Positions 46,638 through 54,939 of a DNA stretch of 64,000 nt are shown here, one piece after another. This DNA is from Bacteroidetes bacterium UBA5697 (GTDB lineage Bacteria; Bacteroidota; Bacteroidia; B-17B0; Aurantibacillaceae), in NCBI GenBank assembly GCA_002420145.1, contig DIHL01000004.1:9419-73418 (forward strand), given 5' to 3'. How positions within the stretch are numbered: position 1 is the first letter of the stretch; each line of letters opens with the position of its first letter. A model generated the notes under the pieces. It did no database searches, was not told the DNA's origin, and saw only the letters and a list, made by a program, of their open reading frames with translations. The position numbers and the translations under genes are program-made.

Positions 46638-48785
46638 TTAACTAAGTATCAATGTTATTTTATCTCCTTTATTAAATTTTTGTCCAGCTTCAATCGATTG
46701 TTTTTTTACTGAACCTATTCCGTATAGCTTTACATGAAAGCCTGAATTCTCTAGTAAAAACAAAGCATCTTTTGCTGACAAACCATTTAAGTTGGGAACA
46801 ATTCCTTTTTTTAACTGACTTTCTAAATTGCTTGCTTGTAATGAAATACGCGTGGAGTCAGAAGGATTTCTTGATACATAGCCATCATCGGTTGTATTTG
46901 ATTTAATAGGTAATTTTAAAGCTTTGGAAGCAATGACTATTTCATTATTTTTTGATTTAATACTTCCTGGAGCTTTGGTTAATAAATTTTGTTTGTTATT
47001 AATAGGCTCTAAAAAATCTAAACTACTTGAATACACTTTTTCTGCAATTTCTTTAAATACTGGCCCTGCTACTAAACCACCGTAGTAAATACCATTACTT
47101 GGAGAATTAATAATGACGATACATGTGTACAATGGTTTGTCTGCTGGAAAATATCCTACGAAAGAGGCTTGATAATTTCTGTCGCCAACATCACCGTATG
47201 CTGTTTTTCCACTTCCCCTTTTTGCACCAACTCTCGCAATTTGCGCAGTACCAGTTTTTCCTCCTACTTTAAAGGCTGTAATATTTAAGCCTTTGCCACT
47301 TCCATTTTCTACTACACCCTCCAGCATTTCTTTTGCCTTTTTGATAGTAGAAGGTTTTACAATTTGTTCAGCAATCACTTCGGTACTAAATGTTTTAACC
47401 GTTAGTCCGTTGCGTTTAATTTCTCTCTCAAAGCGAGGCTTCACCATTTTACCATCATTAGCAATCGCATTATACAGTGTTAGTGTTTGTAATGGAGTAA
47501 TTAAACTTTCATAACCATAACTAATTTGTGGAAGAGATAAGCCTGACCAATCTTTACTTTTTGTTTCTTTAATCAATGGATTAGCTTCTCCTGGAATTGC
47601 TAAACCTAGTTTTTGATTTAAATGAAACGATTTTAATTTATCTATGTATTGTTGAGGGTTTTTTGAATAATATTTTACAATAGTCTTAGCTGCCGCTACG
47701 TTAGAGGATACTTCAAAAGCACGCTTTAAAGTTAACACGGGCGATTCAGGTGTGTGAGAATCTTTGATAGTTTTGTTATAGTAAGTTACTTCGCCATTAC
47801 CAACTTGAATTTTTTCATCTAAACTTAAATTGTAATCATCCATCACGGCTAGGTATGATGCTAACTTAAAAGTTGAACCAGGTTCGGTTGCATAACCAAT
47901 GGCATAATTTAAACTTTCAGAGTAAGAGCTAGAATCTTTTCCATCACGTGTTAAATTAGCGATGGCTTTTATTTCGCCTGTTTTTACTTCCATTAAAATA
48001 GCACAACCGTGAGATGCTTTATTTTTAATTAAAGTATTCATTAAAGCATTTTCAGCTACATCTTGAATATTGATATCAATCGTTGTATATAAATCGCTAC
48101 CATCTTTTGGTTCAACTTCGTTTTCATCATTAATAGGGCGCCAAACATCACCTGCAATTTTTTGCATCAAACGTTGTCCGCTAATACCTTTTAATAAGGT
48201 ATCATAAGCACCTTCTAAACCAACAGGTTTCACTCCGTCACGAGCCATACCGATTGTACGAGCTGCTAACATTTTAAATGGACGTTCGCGTTTGTTGGTT
48301 TGAAGTGTTGCTAAACCACCACGTTTTCCTTTTTTGAAAATGGGAAACGTTTTTAGTATTTGTAAATCTTTGTATGGTACATTGCGTTTTAAAACCACAT
48401 AACGGTCGCCACTTTTACGCGCCTTACGTAATAGTTTAATATATTGTTTAGCAGATTTATCTTTAAATAAATCAGCAATCATAGTTCCTAAGGAGTCTAC
48501 TTTTGCTTCAAATAATTTTTTATCAATAGACGGAGCATTTATATCTACAGCTACTTCATAGTAGGGTAGGGAAGTAGCTAACAAGTTTCCATTGATGTCA
48601 AAAATGTTACCACGCACGGCTTGAATTTCGTGAACTTGAGTATTGAAAGCTTCTGCTTTAGCTTTCCATTCAGCACCTTCTTTAAATTGGATGATGCACA
48701 TTTTATAAAAAATGGATAAAGCGAACACACATAAAAATATGTACACTAAATACGTTCTAGATAATATGTCTTTTTTGTTTTCCAA
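46638..48785 (-). CDS. ftsI: Class B penicillin-binding protein, division transpeptidase FtsI/PBP3, with PASTA domain
   Basis: 715 residues: membrane anchor (about 12-32), PBP dimerisation region with RGNIFDINGNLLA, transpeptidase domain with S-x-x-K in EPGSTFKLAS (about residue 305), S-x-N in VSSNVAAAK and KTG in VGGKTGTAQIA, then a linker and one PASTA domain at the C-terminus (about 655-715, VPNLNGLSAKDALFLLENSG). It cross-links septal peptidoglycan with FtsW. The start is TTG. The C-terminal PASTA domain is usual in this phylum and absent in E. coli FtsI. Confidence 0.95.
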   Translation of the reverse strand: MENKKDILSRTYLVYIFLCVFALSIFYKMCIIQFKEGAEWKAKAEAFNTQVHEIQAVRGNIFDINGNLLATSLPYYEVAVDINAPSIDKKLFEAKVDSLGTMIADLFKDKSAKQYIKLLRKARKSGDRYVVLKRNVPYKDLQILKTFPIFKKGKRGGLATLQTNKRERPFKMLAARTIGMARDGVKPVGLEGAYDTLLKGISGQRLMQKIAGDVWRPINDENEVEPKDGSDLYTTIDINIQDVAENALMNTLIKNKASHGCAILMEVKTGEIKAIANLTRDGKDSSSYSESLNYAIGYATEPGSTFKLASYLAVMDDYNLSLDEKIQVGNGEVTYYNKTIKDSHTPESPVLTLKRAFEVSSNVAAAKTIVKYYSKNPQQYIDKLKSFHLNQKLGLAIPGEANPLIKETKSKDWSGLSLPQISYGYESLITPLQTLTLYNAIANDGKMVKPRFEREIKRNGLTVKTFSTEVIAEQIVKPSTIKKAKEMLEGVVENGSGKGLNITAFKVGGKTGTAQIARVGAKRGSGKTAYGDVGDRNYQASFVGYFPADKPLYTCIVIINSPSNGIYYGGLVAGPVFKEIAEKVYSSSLDFLEPINNKQNLLTKAPGSIKSKNNEIVIASKALKLPIKSNTTDDGYVSRNPSDSTRISLQASNLESQLKKGIVPNLNGLSAKDALFLLENSGFHVKLYGIGSVKKQSIEAGQKFNKGDKITLILS

Positions 48786-48794
48786 TTATATTTT

Positions 48795-48856
48795 GTTGTT
48801 TATTGTTAGAGTTAAGTTATTTGATATGTGATTCTCAAAAAACTAATAACCAACAA
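48795..48856. repeat. A+T-rich imperfect inverted repeat spacer
   Basis: Between ftsL and ftsI: TTGTTGTTTATTGTTAGAG faces AATAACCAACAACTATTTTC. The AATAACCAACAACT string recurs at 51956-51969. Confidence 0.4.
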
Positions 48857-49300
48857 CTATTTTCTTTTAATACTATCCATTTCTATTTTCATAGGAGCAA
48901 CCACAGGTTCTTTTAACCCTAATGGAGCCACCGCTTTTGCAACTTCACTTTGTTTACTCACAAACATTAAATCAGATTTTGATGAAATGTATTCTGTGTG
49001 CAATTCTTTAATTTGGTTACTTACTTTATTTACTTCTCTAATTTTATCATCGGCATAGTACCCGTTGGCGATGTATAAAATGGCAATAAGTCCTAAGAAC
49101 AAAACAAATGGAATGTGTTGTACCGCTCTGTCATCGCTTAAAAACGAACCGCCAAAAATTTTCGATAATCCTTTAGCTAACACACCTTTTTTTCCAGGTT
49201 TAGAGGGCTTCGAAACAACTTGTGGTTCTTCTTGTTCCACTAGTTCTTCTAATTCTTCTAGTTCCTCTTCTTTTGGTATGTTTCTAAATTTGTTTGCCAC
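48857..49300 (-). CDS. ftsL: FtsL-like divisome protein
   Basis: 147 residues: a Glu-rich cytoplasmic tail (EEELEELEELVEQEEP), a basic segment, one membrane helix (about 66-85) and a periplasmic coiled-coil (IREVNKVSNQIKELHTEYISSKSDLM). Sequence identity to E. coli FtsL is not expected; the call rests on topology, size and position between rsmH and ftsI. FtsL bridges FtsQ/FtsB and FtsWI. The start is GTG (MANKFRN). Confidence 0.85.
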   Translation of the reverse strand: MANKFRNIPKEEELEELEELVEQEEPQVVSKPSKPGKKGVLAKGLSKIFGGSFLSDDRAVQHIPFVLFLGLIAILYIANGYYADDKIREVNKVSNQIKELHTEYISSKSDLMFVSKQSEVAKAVAPLGLKEPVVAPMKIEMDSIKRK

Positions 49301-49310
49301 TTTTTATTTT

Positions 49311-49378
49311 TTGTTATTCGTTATTTGAGATTTGTTGTTGGAAATTTTTTCAAACAACTCCTTTCAAACAACTAAAAA
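49311..49378. repeat. A+T-rich imperfect inverted repeat spacer
   Basis: Between rsmH and ftsL: TTATTTGAGATTTGTTGTTGGAAA faces TTTCAAACAACT, which occurs twice in tandem form. The first half also resembles the start of the spacer at 51885. Confidence 0.4.
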
Positions 49379-50302
49379 CTACAGTTTCACTGCTATTCTT
49401 AATTTTGCACTTCTTGCTCTCGAATTTTTTTCTATTTCTTCAGCATCTGGCACAATTGGTTTTGATGTTAAAGACTTAAAATATTTCGTGATTTTTCCAA
49501 ACACTAAATCTTTCTCTTCTATTCCCTCTATGTTTCCTGATCTGATTAAATTCTTTACCAACCTGTCTTCTAAGCTATGATAGCTCATCACTACTAATCG
49601 TGCATTTGGTTTTAAAAGATTAACGCATTGTGTTAAGCATTCTTTTAAAGCTTCCATTTCTTGGTTTACTTCAATACGAATAGCTTGATACACTTTTGCT
49701 AAATATTTTCCTTCTTCAAATTTTGGAGTGCAAGGCTTAATTACTTCTTTAAACTGAGCAGTTGTTTCAATGCTGCCGTTTGTTCTAGCTTCAAAAATGA
49801 GGTTGGCAAGTCTGAAAGCGTTATCTACTTCTCCATACTCTCTAAACATGGCTGTTAGTTTTTTTACATCGTAAGTATTTAATACCTTCTTAGCAGTTAA
49901 ATCAGATTTCTGATTCATACGCATGTCTAAGTCAGCATCAAAACGAGTAGAGAAACCGCGTTCACCTTTATCAAACTGGTGTGATGAAACTCCCAAGTCT
50001 CCTAATATTCCATCCACCTGAGCAACTCCGTATAGCTTCAAATAATTTGAAATATATCTGAAATTGTGTGGAATAAAAGTTAAACGTTTATCGTCTGGAA
50101 TATTTGCTTTAGCATCTTCATCTTGGTCAAACGAAAATAATTTGCCTTTCTCAGACAGATGTTTTAAAATTTCTTTCGAATGTCCGCCACCACCAAAAGT
50201 TAAATCCACATATACGCCGTCAGGGTTTATGTCAAGGCCATCTATGCAAGGTTGTAAAAGAACGGGGATGTGATAAGGAAGATTATTCATCGTCTCCATC
50301 AT
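49379..50302 (-). CDS. rsmH: 16S rRNA m4C1402 methyltransferase
   Basis: 307 residues as drawn; the third Met (50290, MNNLPYHIPVLL) is the likelier start by comparison with the family and gives 303. SAM-binding region VDLTFGGGGHSKEIL, then DGILGDLGVSSHQFD, ERGFSTRFDADLDMRM and the C-terminal VMSYHSLEDRLVKN. It methylates C1402 of 16S rRNA in the ribosomal P site. It overlaps mraZ by up to 20 bases. Confidence 0.96.
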   Translation of the reverse strand: MMETMNNLPYHIPVLLQPCIDGLDINPDGVYVDLTFGGGGHSKEILKHLSEKGKLFSFDQDEDAKANIPDDKRLTFIPHNFRYISNYLKLYGVAQVDGILGDLGVSSHQFDKGERGFSTRFDADLDMRMNQKSDLTAKKVLNTYDVKKLTAMFREYGEVDNAFRLANLIFEARTNGSIETTAQFKEVIKPCTPKFEEGKYLAKVYQAIRIEVNQEMEALKECLTQCVNLLKPNARLVVMSYHSLEDRLVKNLIRSGNIEGIEEKDLVFGKITKYFKSLTSKPIVPDAEEIEKNSRARSAKLRIAVKL

Positions 50303-50753
50303 TAAAGTTTAAGTTTCCTAAAACGTCTTCAGCTAATTTTTCAATATCCACATCTTGAGATAAGAATTGATCATATAATGTTTTATCCCAAATCTCAATC
50401 ACATTATTACTACCTAAAACTTTAATATCTGTGGCAATGCTAGCATACTCTACCAATGGCTTTGGTAACAATACACGTCCAGTATTATCTGCATCGGCCG
50501 CTGTTGCTCCACCAGTAAATTTTCTAACAAATACGTCGTTTGCTTTTATCAAACGATTCAACTTGCTTAATTTTTTATTCAACTTATTCCATTCGTTAAT
50601 TGGATAAAGCACTAAACATTTTTGATGAAGATTTCGATTGATAACAAACCCTTTATCAAACACCTCTTCCAACTGCTTCCTGAGGTTAACAGGAAACATG
50701 AAACGCCCTTTCGCATCTACTTTACAATCAAATTCTCCTATAAGGCTCGTCAT
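50283..50753 (-). CDS. mraZ: Transcriptional regulator MraZ
   Basis: 156 residues from ATG 50751-50753 (MTSLIGEFDCKVDAKGRFMFP). Two SpoVT/AbrB-like swapped-hairpin halves: the first with DAKGRFMFPVNLR, the second with ADADNTGRVLLPKPL. MraZ binds direct repeats upstream of its own gene and represses the cluster. A longer frame to 50780 starts with TTG, which is part of the -7 box, so I reject it. Four 10-bp operator repeats lie directly upstream. Confidence 0.95.
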   Translation of the reverse strand: MTSLIGEFDCKVDAKGRFMFPVNLRKQLEEVFDKGFVINRNLHQKCLVLYPINEWNKLNKKLSKLNRLIKANDVFVRKFTGGATAADADNTGRVLLPKPLVEYASIATDIKVLGSNNVIEIWDKTLYDQFLSQDVDIEKLAEDVLGNLNFNDGDDE

Positions 50754-50777
50754 CAGTGGGTTTGGTTTGAATCGAGT

Positions 50778-50785
50778 CAAAAATA
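50778..50785 (-). promoter_or_regulatory. -7 box of the mraZ/division operon promoter
   Basis: On the minus strand TATTTTTG matches TAnnTTTG and lies 25 bases upstream of the mraZ ATG at 50753. The MraZ box covers the adjoining -15 to -50 region. Confidence 0.7.
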
Positions 50786-50794
50786 ATTAAAATT

Positions 50795-50834
50795 TTACCA
50801 CTTTCTACCACTTTTGCCCATTTTTTACCACTTT
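50795..50834 (-). promoter_or_regulatory. MraZ box: four 10-bp direct repeats
   Basis: Minus-strand units AAAGTGGTAA, AAAATGGGCA, AAAGTGGTAG and AAAGTGGTAA follow without gaps. A 10-bp period with a TGG core is the known MraZ operator pattern. The third-from-start unit uses TGGGC, the others TGGTA. The box ends 9 bases before the -7 box, so bound MraZ should block RNA polymerase. Confidence 0.85.
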
Positions 50835-50981
50835 TGTTGATAAATTGAAAATTGTTAATAGTTACGAAGCGAAATAATTAGTATCGCTTTTAGCTTAAAA
50901 AAAATATATTTCATTGATTTTGTTATGCTTTTGAGGGATTAGTTCAGATTGAATTATTTCAAAAAAGATGATTTTGGATAG

Positions 50982-51010
50982 TTGAGATATTAACAATTAT
51001 TTTACCTTTG
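50982..51010 (+). promoter_or_regulatory. Promoter of the acyltransferase gene
   Basis: TTG at 50982 and TACCTTTG at 51003-51010 are 18 bases apart, close to the Bacteroidota -33/-7 spacing. The last base of the -7 box begins a GTG that would otherwise look like a start codon; this decides for the ATG at 51022. Confidence 0.65.
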
Positions 51011-51021
51011 TGACCCTTGCT

Positions 51022-51876
51022 ATGGAAAACAAAAAATTTATAGATGTTGAGAAAGTTTTAAGAGAAAAAGCTTATAAACTTTACAGGTGGCTTCCTCGTT
51101 TTGCCATAAATTGGTTAAAAAAGAAATTACATGAGGATGATATTAATGCTGCGATGTTGGCATTGAAAGATGACAAAGGATTAGACTTCAATAAAAAAGC
51201 GTTAGATAGATTAGGTGCTAAAGTTGAATCCATGAACCATGAATTAGTTCCAAAAACAGGTTCTGTTGTTATTGTTTCTAATCACCCACTAGGTGGTTTA
51301 GATGGTATGGCTTTAATAAAAGCAGTTGGAGACGTTAGACCAGATGTTCATTTTTTAGTAAATGATGTTTTGAAAAAAATTGAGAATTACGGAGATATTT
51401 ATGTAGCGGTTAATAAACTAGGAGCTACTTCGGCTAAACATTTACGTGTGATGGAGGAAGTTTTTAGAAAAGAATCTGCTTTATTATTATTCCCAGCGGG
51501 CTTAGTTTCCCGCAAACAAGAAGGTGTTGTAAGAGATTTAACATGGAAGAAAAGTTTTGTGACTCAAGCCATTGATCATAAACGAATGATACAGCCAGTT
51601 TTTATTGAAGGAGAAAATTCAAAATTCTTTTACAATTTTGCCAATTTTAGAAAGAAGATTGGGATTAAGGTGAATATTGAAATGTTGTTTTTGCCTGATG
51701 AAATGTTTAAGGCCAGAAAAGAAACCATTAAAATTCATTTTAGTAAACCATTTGATTCAGCTATTTTAGATGATAGCAAAACTCATAAACAATGGTCGGA
51801 TTTAGTATATAAGTATATTTACTCTCCTGAATTTAGAAAAGGAATTCCTTTTGAAGAGTTTATGAAAGGAAAATAA
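51022..51876 (+). CDS. Lysophospholipid/glycerol-phosphate acyltransferase family protein
   Basis: 284 residues from ATG 51022. The PlsC-type motif appears as SNHPLGGLDGMAL (NHP-x4-D, a variant of HX4D), followed by FLVNDVLKKIENYGDIYVAVNK, LLLFPAGLVSR (FPEG-like) and QPVFIEGENSKFFYNF. Related proteins acylate glycerophospholipids or ornithine lipids (OlsA/hemolysin-like); the substrate is unknown. No signal peptide is present. It is divergent from mraZ with its own promoter. Confidence 0.85.
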   Translation: MENKKFIDVEKVLREKAYKLYRWLPRFAINWLKKKLHEDDINAAMLALKDDKGLDFNKKALDRLGAKVESMNHELVPKTGSVVIVSNHPLGGLDGMALIKAVGDVRPDVHFLVNDVLKKIENYGDIYVAVNKLGATSAKHLRVMEEVFRKESALLLFPAGLVSRKQEGVVRDLTWKKSFVTQAIDHKRMIQPVFIEGENSKFFYNFANFRKKIGIKVNIEMLFLPDEMFKARKETIKIHFSKPFDSAILDDSKTHKQWSDLVYKYIYSPEFRKGIPFEEFMKGK

Positions 51877-51884
51877 AAGTTACT

Positions 51885-51982
51885 GAGATTTGTTTTTTGT
51901 TGTTGGAAACAAAGTGTCAAATAACTTGTTATTAATAGAAGTAGTAGCACATCAAATAACCAACAACTCATTTCAAATAACA
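51885..51982. repeat. A+T-rich imperfect inverted repeat spacer
   Basis: TGTTGTTGGAAACAAAGTG near 51898 faces AATAACCAACAACTCATTTC at 51956-51975, ending just before the ispF ATG. It shares strings with the spacers at 48795 and 49311. Confidence 0.45.
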
Positions 51983-51989
51983 AAATACA

Positions 51990-52472
51990 ATGGTAAATAT
52001 AAGAGTAGGTTTTGGGTATGATGTTCATCCTTTGGGAGAAGGAAGAGAATTGTGGTTAGGCGGTATTAAACTAGAATTTGATAAAGGTTGTGTGGGACAC
52101 AGTGATGCTGATGTTTTATTGCATGCTATCTGTGATGCACTTTTAGGTGCAGCTAATTTACGTGATATTGGGTTTCATTTTCCAAACACGAATCCAAAGT
52201 ATAAAGGAGCTGATAGTAAATTATTGTTAAAAGAAGTCGTTGAATTATTAGATAAAAATGGTTTTGGCATAGGAAATGTAGATGCTACTTTGAGTTTAGA
52301 AGCACCAAAAGTCAATCCACATATTACCGATATGCAAAATGTTTTAGCTCCAATAATGAATATCACTCCAAATGATGTTTCTATTAAAGCAACAACAAAC
52401 GAACGATTAGGATATGTTGGTAGAGAAGAAGGTGTGAACGCTTATGCAGTGGCCTTAATCTATAAAAAATAA
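51990..52472 (+). CDS. ispF: 2-C-methyl-D-erythritol 2,4-cyclodiphosphate synthase
   Basis: 160 residues. Zinc ligands and substrate contacts in GYDVHPLGEGRELWLGG, GHSDADVLLHAICDALLGA, DIGFHFPNT and ATTNERLGYVGREEG. It forms MEcPP in the MEP isoprenoid pathway, so this organism makes isoprenoids by MEP. A lipoprotein gene follows after 6 bases. Confidence 0.97.
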   Translation: MVNIRVGFGYDVHPLGEGRELWLGGIKLEFDKGCVGHSDADVLLHAICDALLGAANLRDIGFHFPNTNPKYKGADSKLLLKEVVELLDKNGFGIGNVDATLSLEAPKVNPHITDMQNVLAPIMNITPNDVSIKATTNERLGYVGREEGVNAYAVALIYKK

Positions 52473-52478
52473 AAAATC

Positions 52479-53522
52479 ATGAAAATAATTAGTTACTTAA
52501 TCCTTTTCGCGTTAGTAACTCTTGCTTCTTGTAAAACTAATTTAGTTTACATTAACGCTACCAATCCAGCTCCTGTTACTATCTCAAAGGATACTAAAAA
52601 TGTTGGTATCATCACACGAACCACACCTTCTGAAGACAATAAAGTTTTAAATACGATTCATCAAGCTAGATCAGGCGAGTCTCTTAAATTAATTCAAGAA
52701 TCTAGTACCGAGTGTGTTCGTGGTTTAAATGATGCTTTAACTCAAAACAAACGTTTTGATATTATTAAGCCCCTTAATGATGTTGATTTAAAAACGCCTG
52801 TAACAGGCTCTTTTCCTTCGCAATTATCTTGGGTAGAAGTAGAAAAAATATGTAAAGATCATGGAGTTGACATATTATTTGTGTTAGAAGTTTTTGATAG
52901 CGAATTAAAAGTGATTCCATTGACGCCTCCTCCAACAAAAATTAATAATGTGATGGATGTGATTAATACAGCTACTCAGGCTCAAGCAAATATTGTAACT
53001 ACTATTAAAACTGGTTGGAGAATTTATGATCCAAAAAATAAATATATTTTGGACGAATTTCCAATGTTTGAAAATTTAACGGTTACTGCTAATGCAGCCA
53101 ATATTATTAATACTACTGAAGCTATGCTTGGTAGAAAAGAAGCAATCAAGCAAAGTTCAAATCATATGGGACATGTTTATGCAGATAGAATTATTCCCTA
53201 CTGGATAAAGTTAACAAGAGATTATTATGTAAAAGGTTCTCATAATTTAAAAATAGCCACTCGAAAAGCTAGAACTGGAAACTGGGATGGAGCAGGAGAG
53301 TTGTGGTTGCAAGACACAAAGAGCTCTAAAAGAAAAATAGCTGGTAGAGCATGTTATAACATGGCTATTTTAGGTGAAATTAATGGCGATTTGGATGGCG
53401 CTATTTCTTGGGCTCAAAAAGCCTATGAAAACTACAATAATAAATTAGCCTTAGATTACGTGAGAATTTTACGCAATCGAAAGCAAAAAATTGAACGATT
53501 AGATTACCAATTAGGTAATTAA
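52479..53522 (+). CDS. Lipoprotein, DUF6340-like, function unknown
   Basis: 347 residues with a lipoprotein signal ending LASC (Cys18). The mature part begins YINATNPAPVTISKDTKNVGII and contains DHGVDILFVLEVFDSEL, a pattern of a family of Bacteroidota lipoproteins I associate with DUF6340 (from memory). The C-terminal part has TPR-like helices (ARTGNWDGAGELWLQD, YNMAILGEINGDLDGAISWAQKAYE). It is co-oriented with ispF, but the functional link is probably accidental. Confidence 0.75.
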   Translation: MKIISYLILFALVTLASCKTNLVYINATNPAPVTISKDTKNVGIITRTTPSEDNKVLNTIHQARSGESLKLIQESSTECVRGLNDALTQNKRFDIIKPLNDVDLKTPVTGSFPSQLSWVEVEKICKDHGVDILFVLEVFDSELKVIPLTPPPTKINNVMDVINTATQAQANIVTTIKTGWRIYDPKNKYILDEFPMFENLTVTANAANIINTTEAMLGRKEAIKQSSNHMGHVYADRIIPYWIKLTRDYYVKGSHNLKIATRKARTGNWDGAGELWLQDTKSSKRKIAGRACYNMAILGEINGDLDGAISWAQKAYENYNNKLALDYVRILRNRKQKIERLDYQLGN

Positions 53523-53569
53523 GCTCAATATTTGCCCTTTTTATTTCCTTCTTTTCAGTTTTTTTTAAA

Positions 53570-53587
53570 ATACCTTTTTTTAGGTAT
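53570..53587. promoter_or_regulatory. 18-bp inverted repeat (candidate operator, copy 1)
   Basis: ATACCT-TTTTTT-AGGTAT, perfect 6-bp arms with a 6-base spacer, lying 65 bases before the DUF4856 ATG and 22 bases before its -7 box. The same design recurs before the imelysin gene (54868-54885). Flanks also match: AAATACCT before and GGTATxGG after. Confidence 0.6.
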
Positions 53588-53609
53588 GGTGAAACAGTTT
53601 GTTATCATA

Positions 53610-53617
53610 TACTTTTG
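53610..53617 (+). promoter_or_regulatory. Candidate -7 box of the DUF4856 gene
   Basis: TACTTTTG matches TAnnTTTG and lies 35 bases before the ATG at 53653. Confidence 0.5.
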
Positions 53618-53652
53618 ACCCGTATTTATAATCAATCTAAATAAAAAAATAT

Positions 53653-54792
53653 ATGAAACTACTATCTCACACATCACTATTAATAGGTTTACCTATTTCA
53701 ATTATGCTATTAACGACGTCTTGTAAAAAAGACACTGTTGAGCCAGAAGAAGAAACACCAGCACCTAGTGGGCCAACTTATAATATCCCTGCAACTTATA
53801 ACTTTACAAGTGCTGATTTTACCAGTTCAACTCAACGACTTTCAATGTTGGGAGAAATGATTACTTACATTAGATCTACTCACACAACTACACAAACAAC
53901 TCAGCCAACAATATTGGCTCAAAAACTAAAAGACATGTATGTTAATGCAAATAATCAATTTACATTAACTACACTAAATACTTCAGGCCTTCAATTAAAA
54001 GATAAAACTGATAATACATTTTCATTTCAAACTATTTTAGAAGCTAGTTTTGATGATGCTGAGCCAGCAAGTATTACTGCAGCTGCTAATCCTACAGTTT
54101 CTACAGCATCTAACGGTGTTAAAGGAAAATTGGTAACATCTACTCGTGCTATTTTGGTGGATGCAAATGGACTTGAATATAAAGAGTTAGCTGAAAAAGG
54201 TTTAATGGGTTCAGTACTTTATTATCAAGCAATGACCATTTTAAAAAACATTGCTACTTATGATAATGTGACTAAAGTAAATGGCATAACAGCTCAAGAA
54301 AAAGCTTGGGACGAAGCTTTTGGTTATTTTGGTGTGCCTATTGATTTTCCAACTAATGTAACAGGTTTAAAAAATTGGGGAAGCTACTGTAATTCTGTGA
54401 ACGTTGCTATTGGCTCCAACTCAACTATTATGGATGCTTTTTTAAAAGGAAGAGCAGCTATAAGTAATGGAGACGCAGCTAGACGTGATGCAAATAGGGA
54501 CATAGTGATGGCAACATGGGAAAAAGTTGTTGCAGCTAAGTGTATCGGTTATTTAAAAGGAGCAAAAAACAATTTATCTGATATTTCTACTTTACACCAT
54601 AATTTATCCGAAGGCTACGGATTTATAAAAAGTTTTAAATACAATCCTTCTAAAACTATTTCTGATGCAGACATCGCCATATTAGAAGGTTATTTAGGGA
54701 CTAATTTTTATAATTTAGTTCCATCAAATTTAGATAACGCTATCAATAAGATTGCAACCGTATTTAATTTAAACGCGAGCTTAATTCCATAA
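53653..54792 (+). CDS. DUF4856 lipoprotein
   Basis: 379 residues with a lipoprotein signal ending TTSC (Cys24), a short acidic/Pro linker, then a mainly helical domain containing EKAWDEAFGYFGVPIDFP and GRAAISNGDAARRDANRD, which I associate with DUF4856. Proteins of this family lie next to imelysin genes in many Bacteroidota and are probably surface-exposed iron-related lipoproteins; direct biochemistry is lacking. It has its own promoter and terminator but shares an 18-bp inverted repeat with the imelysin unit. Confidence 0.85.
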   Translation: MKLLSHTSLLIGLPISIMLLTTSCKKDTVEPEEETPAPSGPTYNIPATYNFTSADFTSSTQRLSMLGEMITYIRSTHTTTQTTQPTILAQKLKDMYVNANNQFTLTTLNTSGLQLKDKTDNTFSFQTILEASFDDAEPASITAAANPTVSTASNGVKGKLVTSTRAILVDANGLEYKELAEKGLMGSVLYYQAMTILKNIATYDNVTKVNGITAQEKAWDEAFGYFGVPIDFPTNVTGLKNWGSYCNSVNVAIGSNSTIMDAFLKGRAAISNGDAARRDANRDIVMATWEKVVAAKCIGYLKGAKNNLSDISTLHHNLSEGYGFIKSFKYNPSKTISDADIAILEGYLGTNFYNLVPSNLDNAINKIATVFNLNASLIP

Positions 54793-54795
54793 TAA

Positions 54796-54834
54796 TTAAT
54801 TAAAAAGGGAGTGTTTAACTCCCTTTTTAATTAA
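54796..54834 (+). terminator. Terminator after the DUF4856 gene
   Basis: A 16-bp perfect stem (54797-54812 with 54818-54833) with a 5-base loop; the 3' arm includes TTTTT. It separates the DUF4856 gene from the imelysin unit. Confidence 0.85.
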
Positions 54835-54867
54835 AATAATGATATAAATCATAGAAAAATACTATAA

Positions 54868-54885
54868 ATACCTCTTTTCGGGTAT
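54868..54885. promoter_or_regulatory. 18-bp inverted repeat (candidate operator, copy 2)
   Basis: ATACCT-CTTTTC-GGGTAT: five paired bases plus one T-G pair, the same arm length and spacer as copy 1. It lies 54 bases before the imelysin ATG. A degenerate -7 box, TATCTTTC (54890-54897), follows four bases later. Confidence 0.6.
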
Positions 54886-54939
54886 TGGGTATCTTTCAAT
54901 AAGATTGCAAATTTACGGTTCTATTTATTTTTATAATTC

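Noticed and set aside
49065..49580. Plus-strand ORFs opposite ftsL and rsmH
   Set aside because: They are Ser/Phe-rich mirror frames of Glu/Lys-rich coding sequence.
50754..50780. N-terminal extension of MraZ from TTG 50780
   Set aside because: The TTG is the end of a TATTTTTG -7 box, and the family begins close to the LIGEF segment, which the ATG at 50753 gives.
51010..51021. GTG 51010 as the start of the acyltransferase
   Set aside because: It overlaps the TACCTTTG -7 box; ATG 51022 follows at a normal distance.
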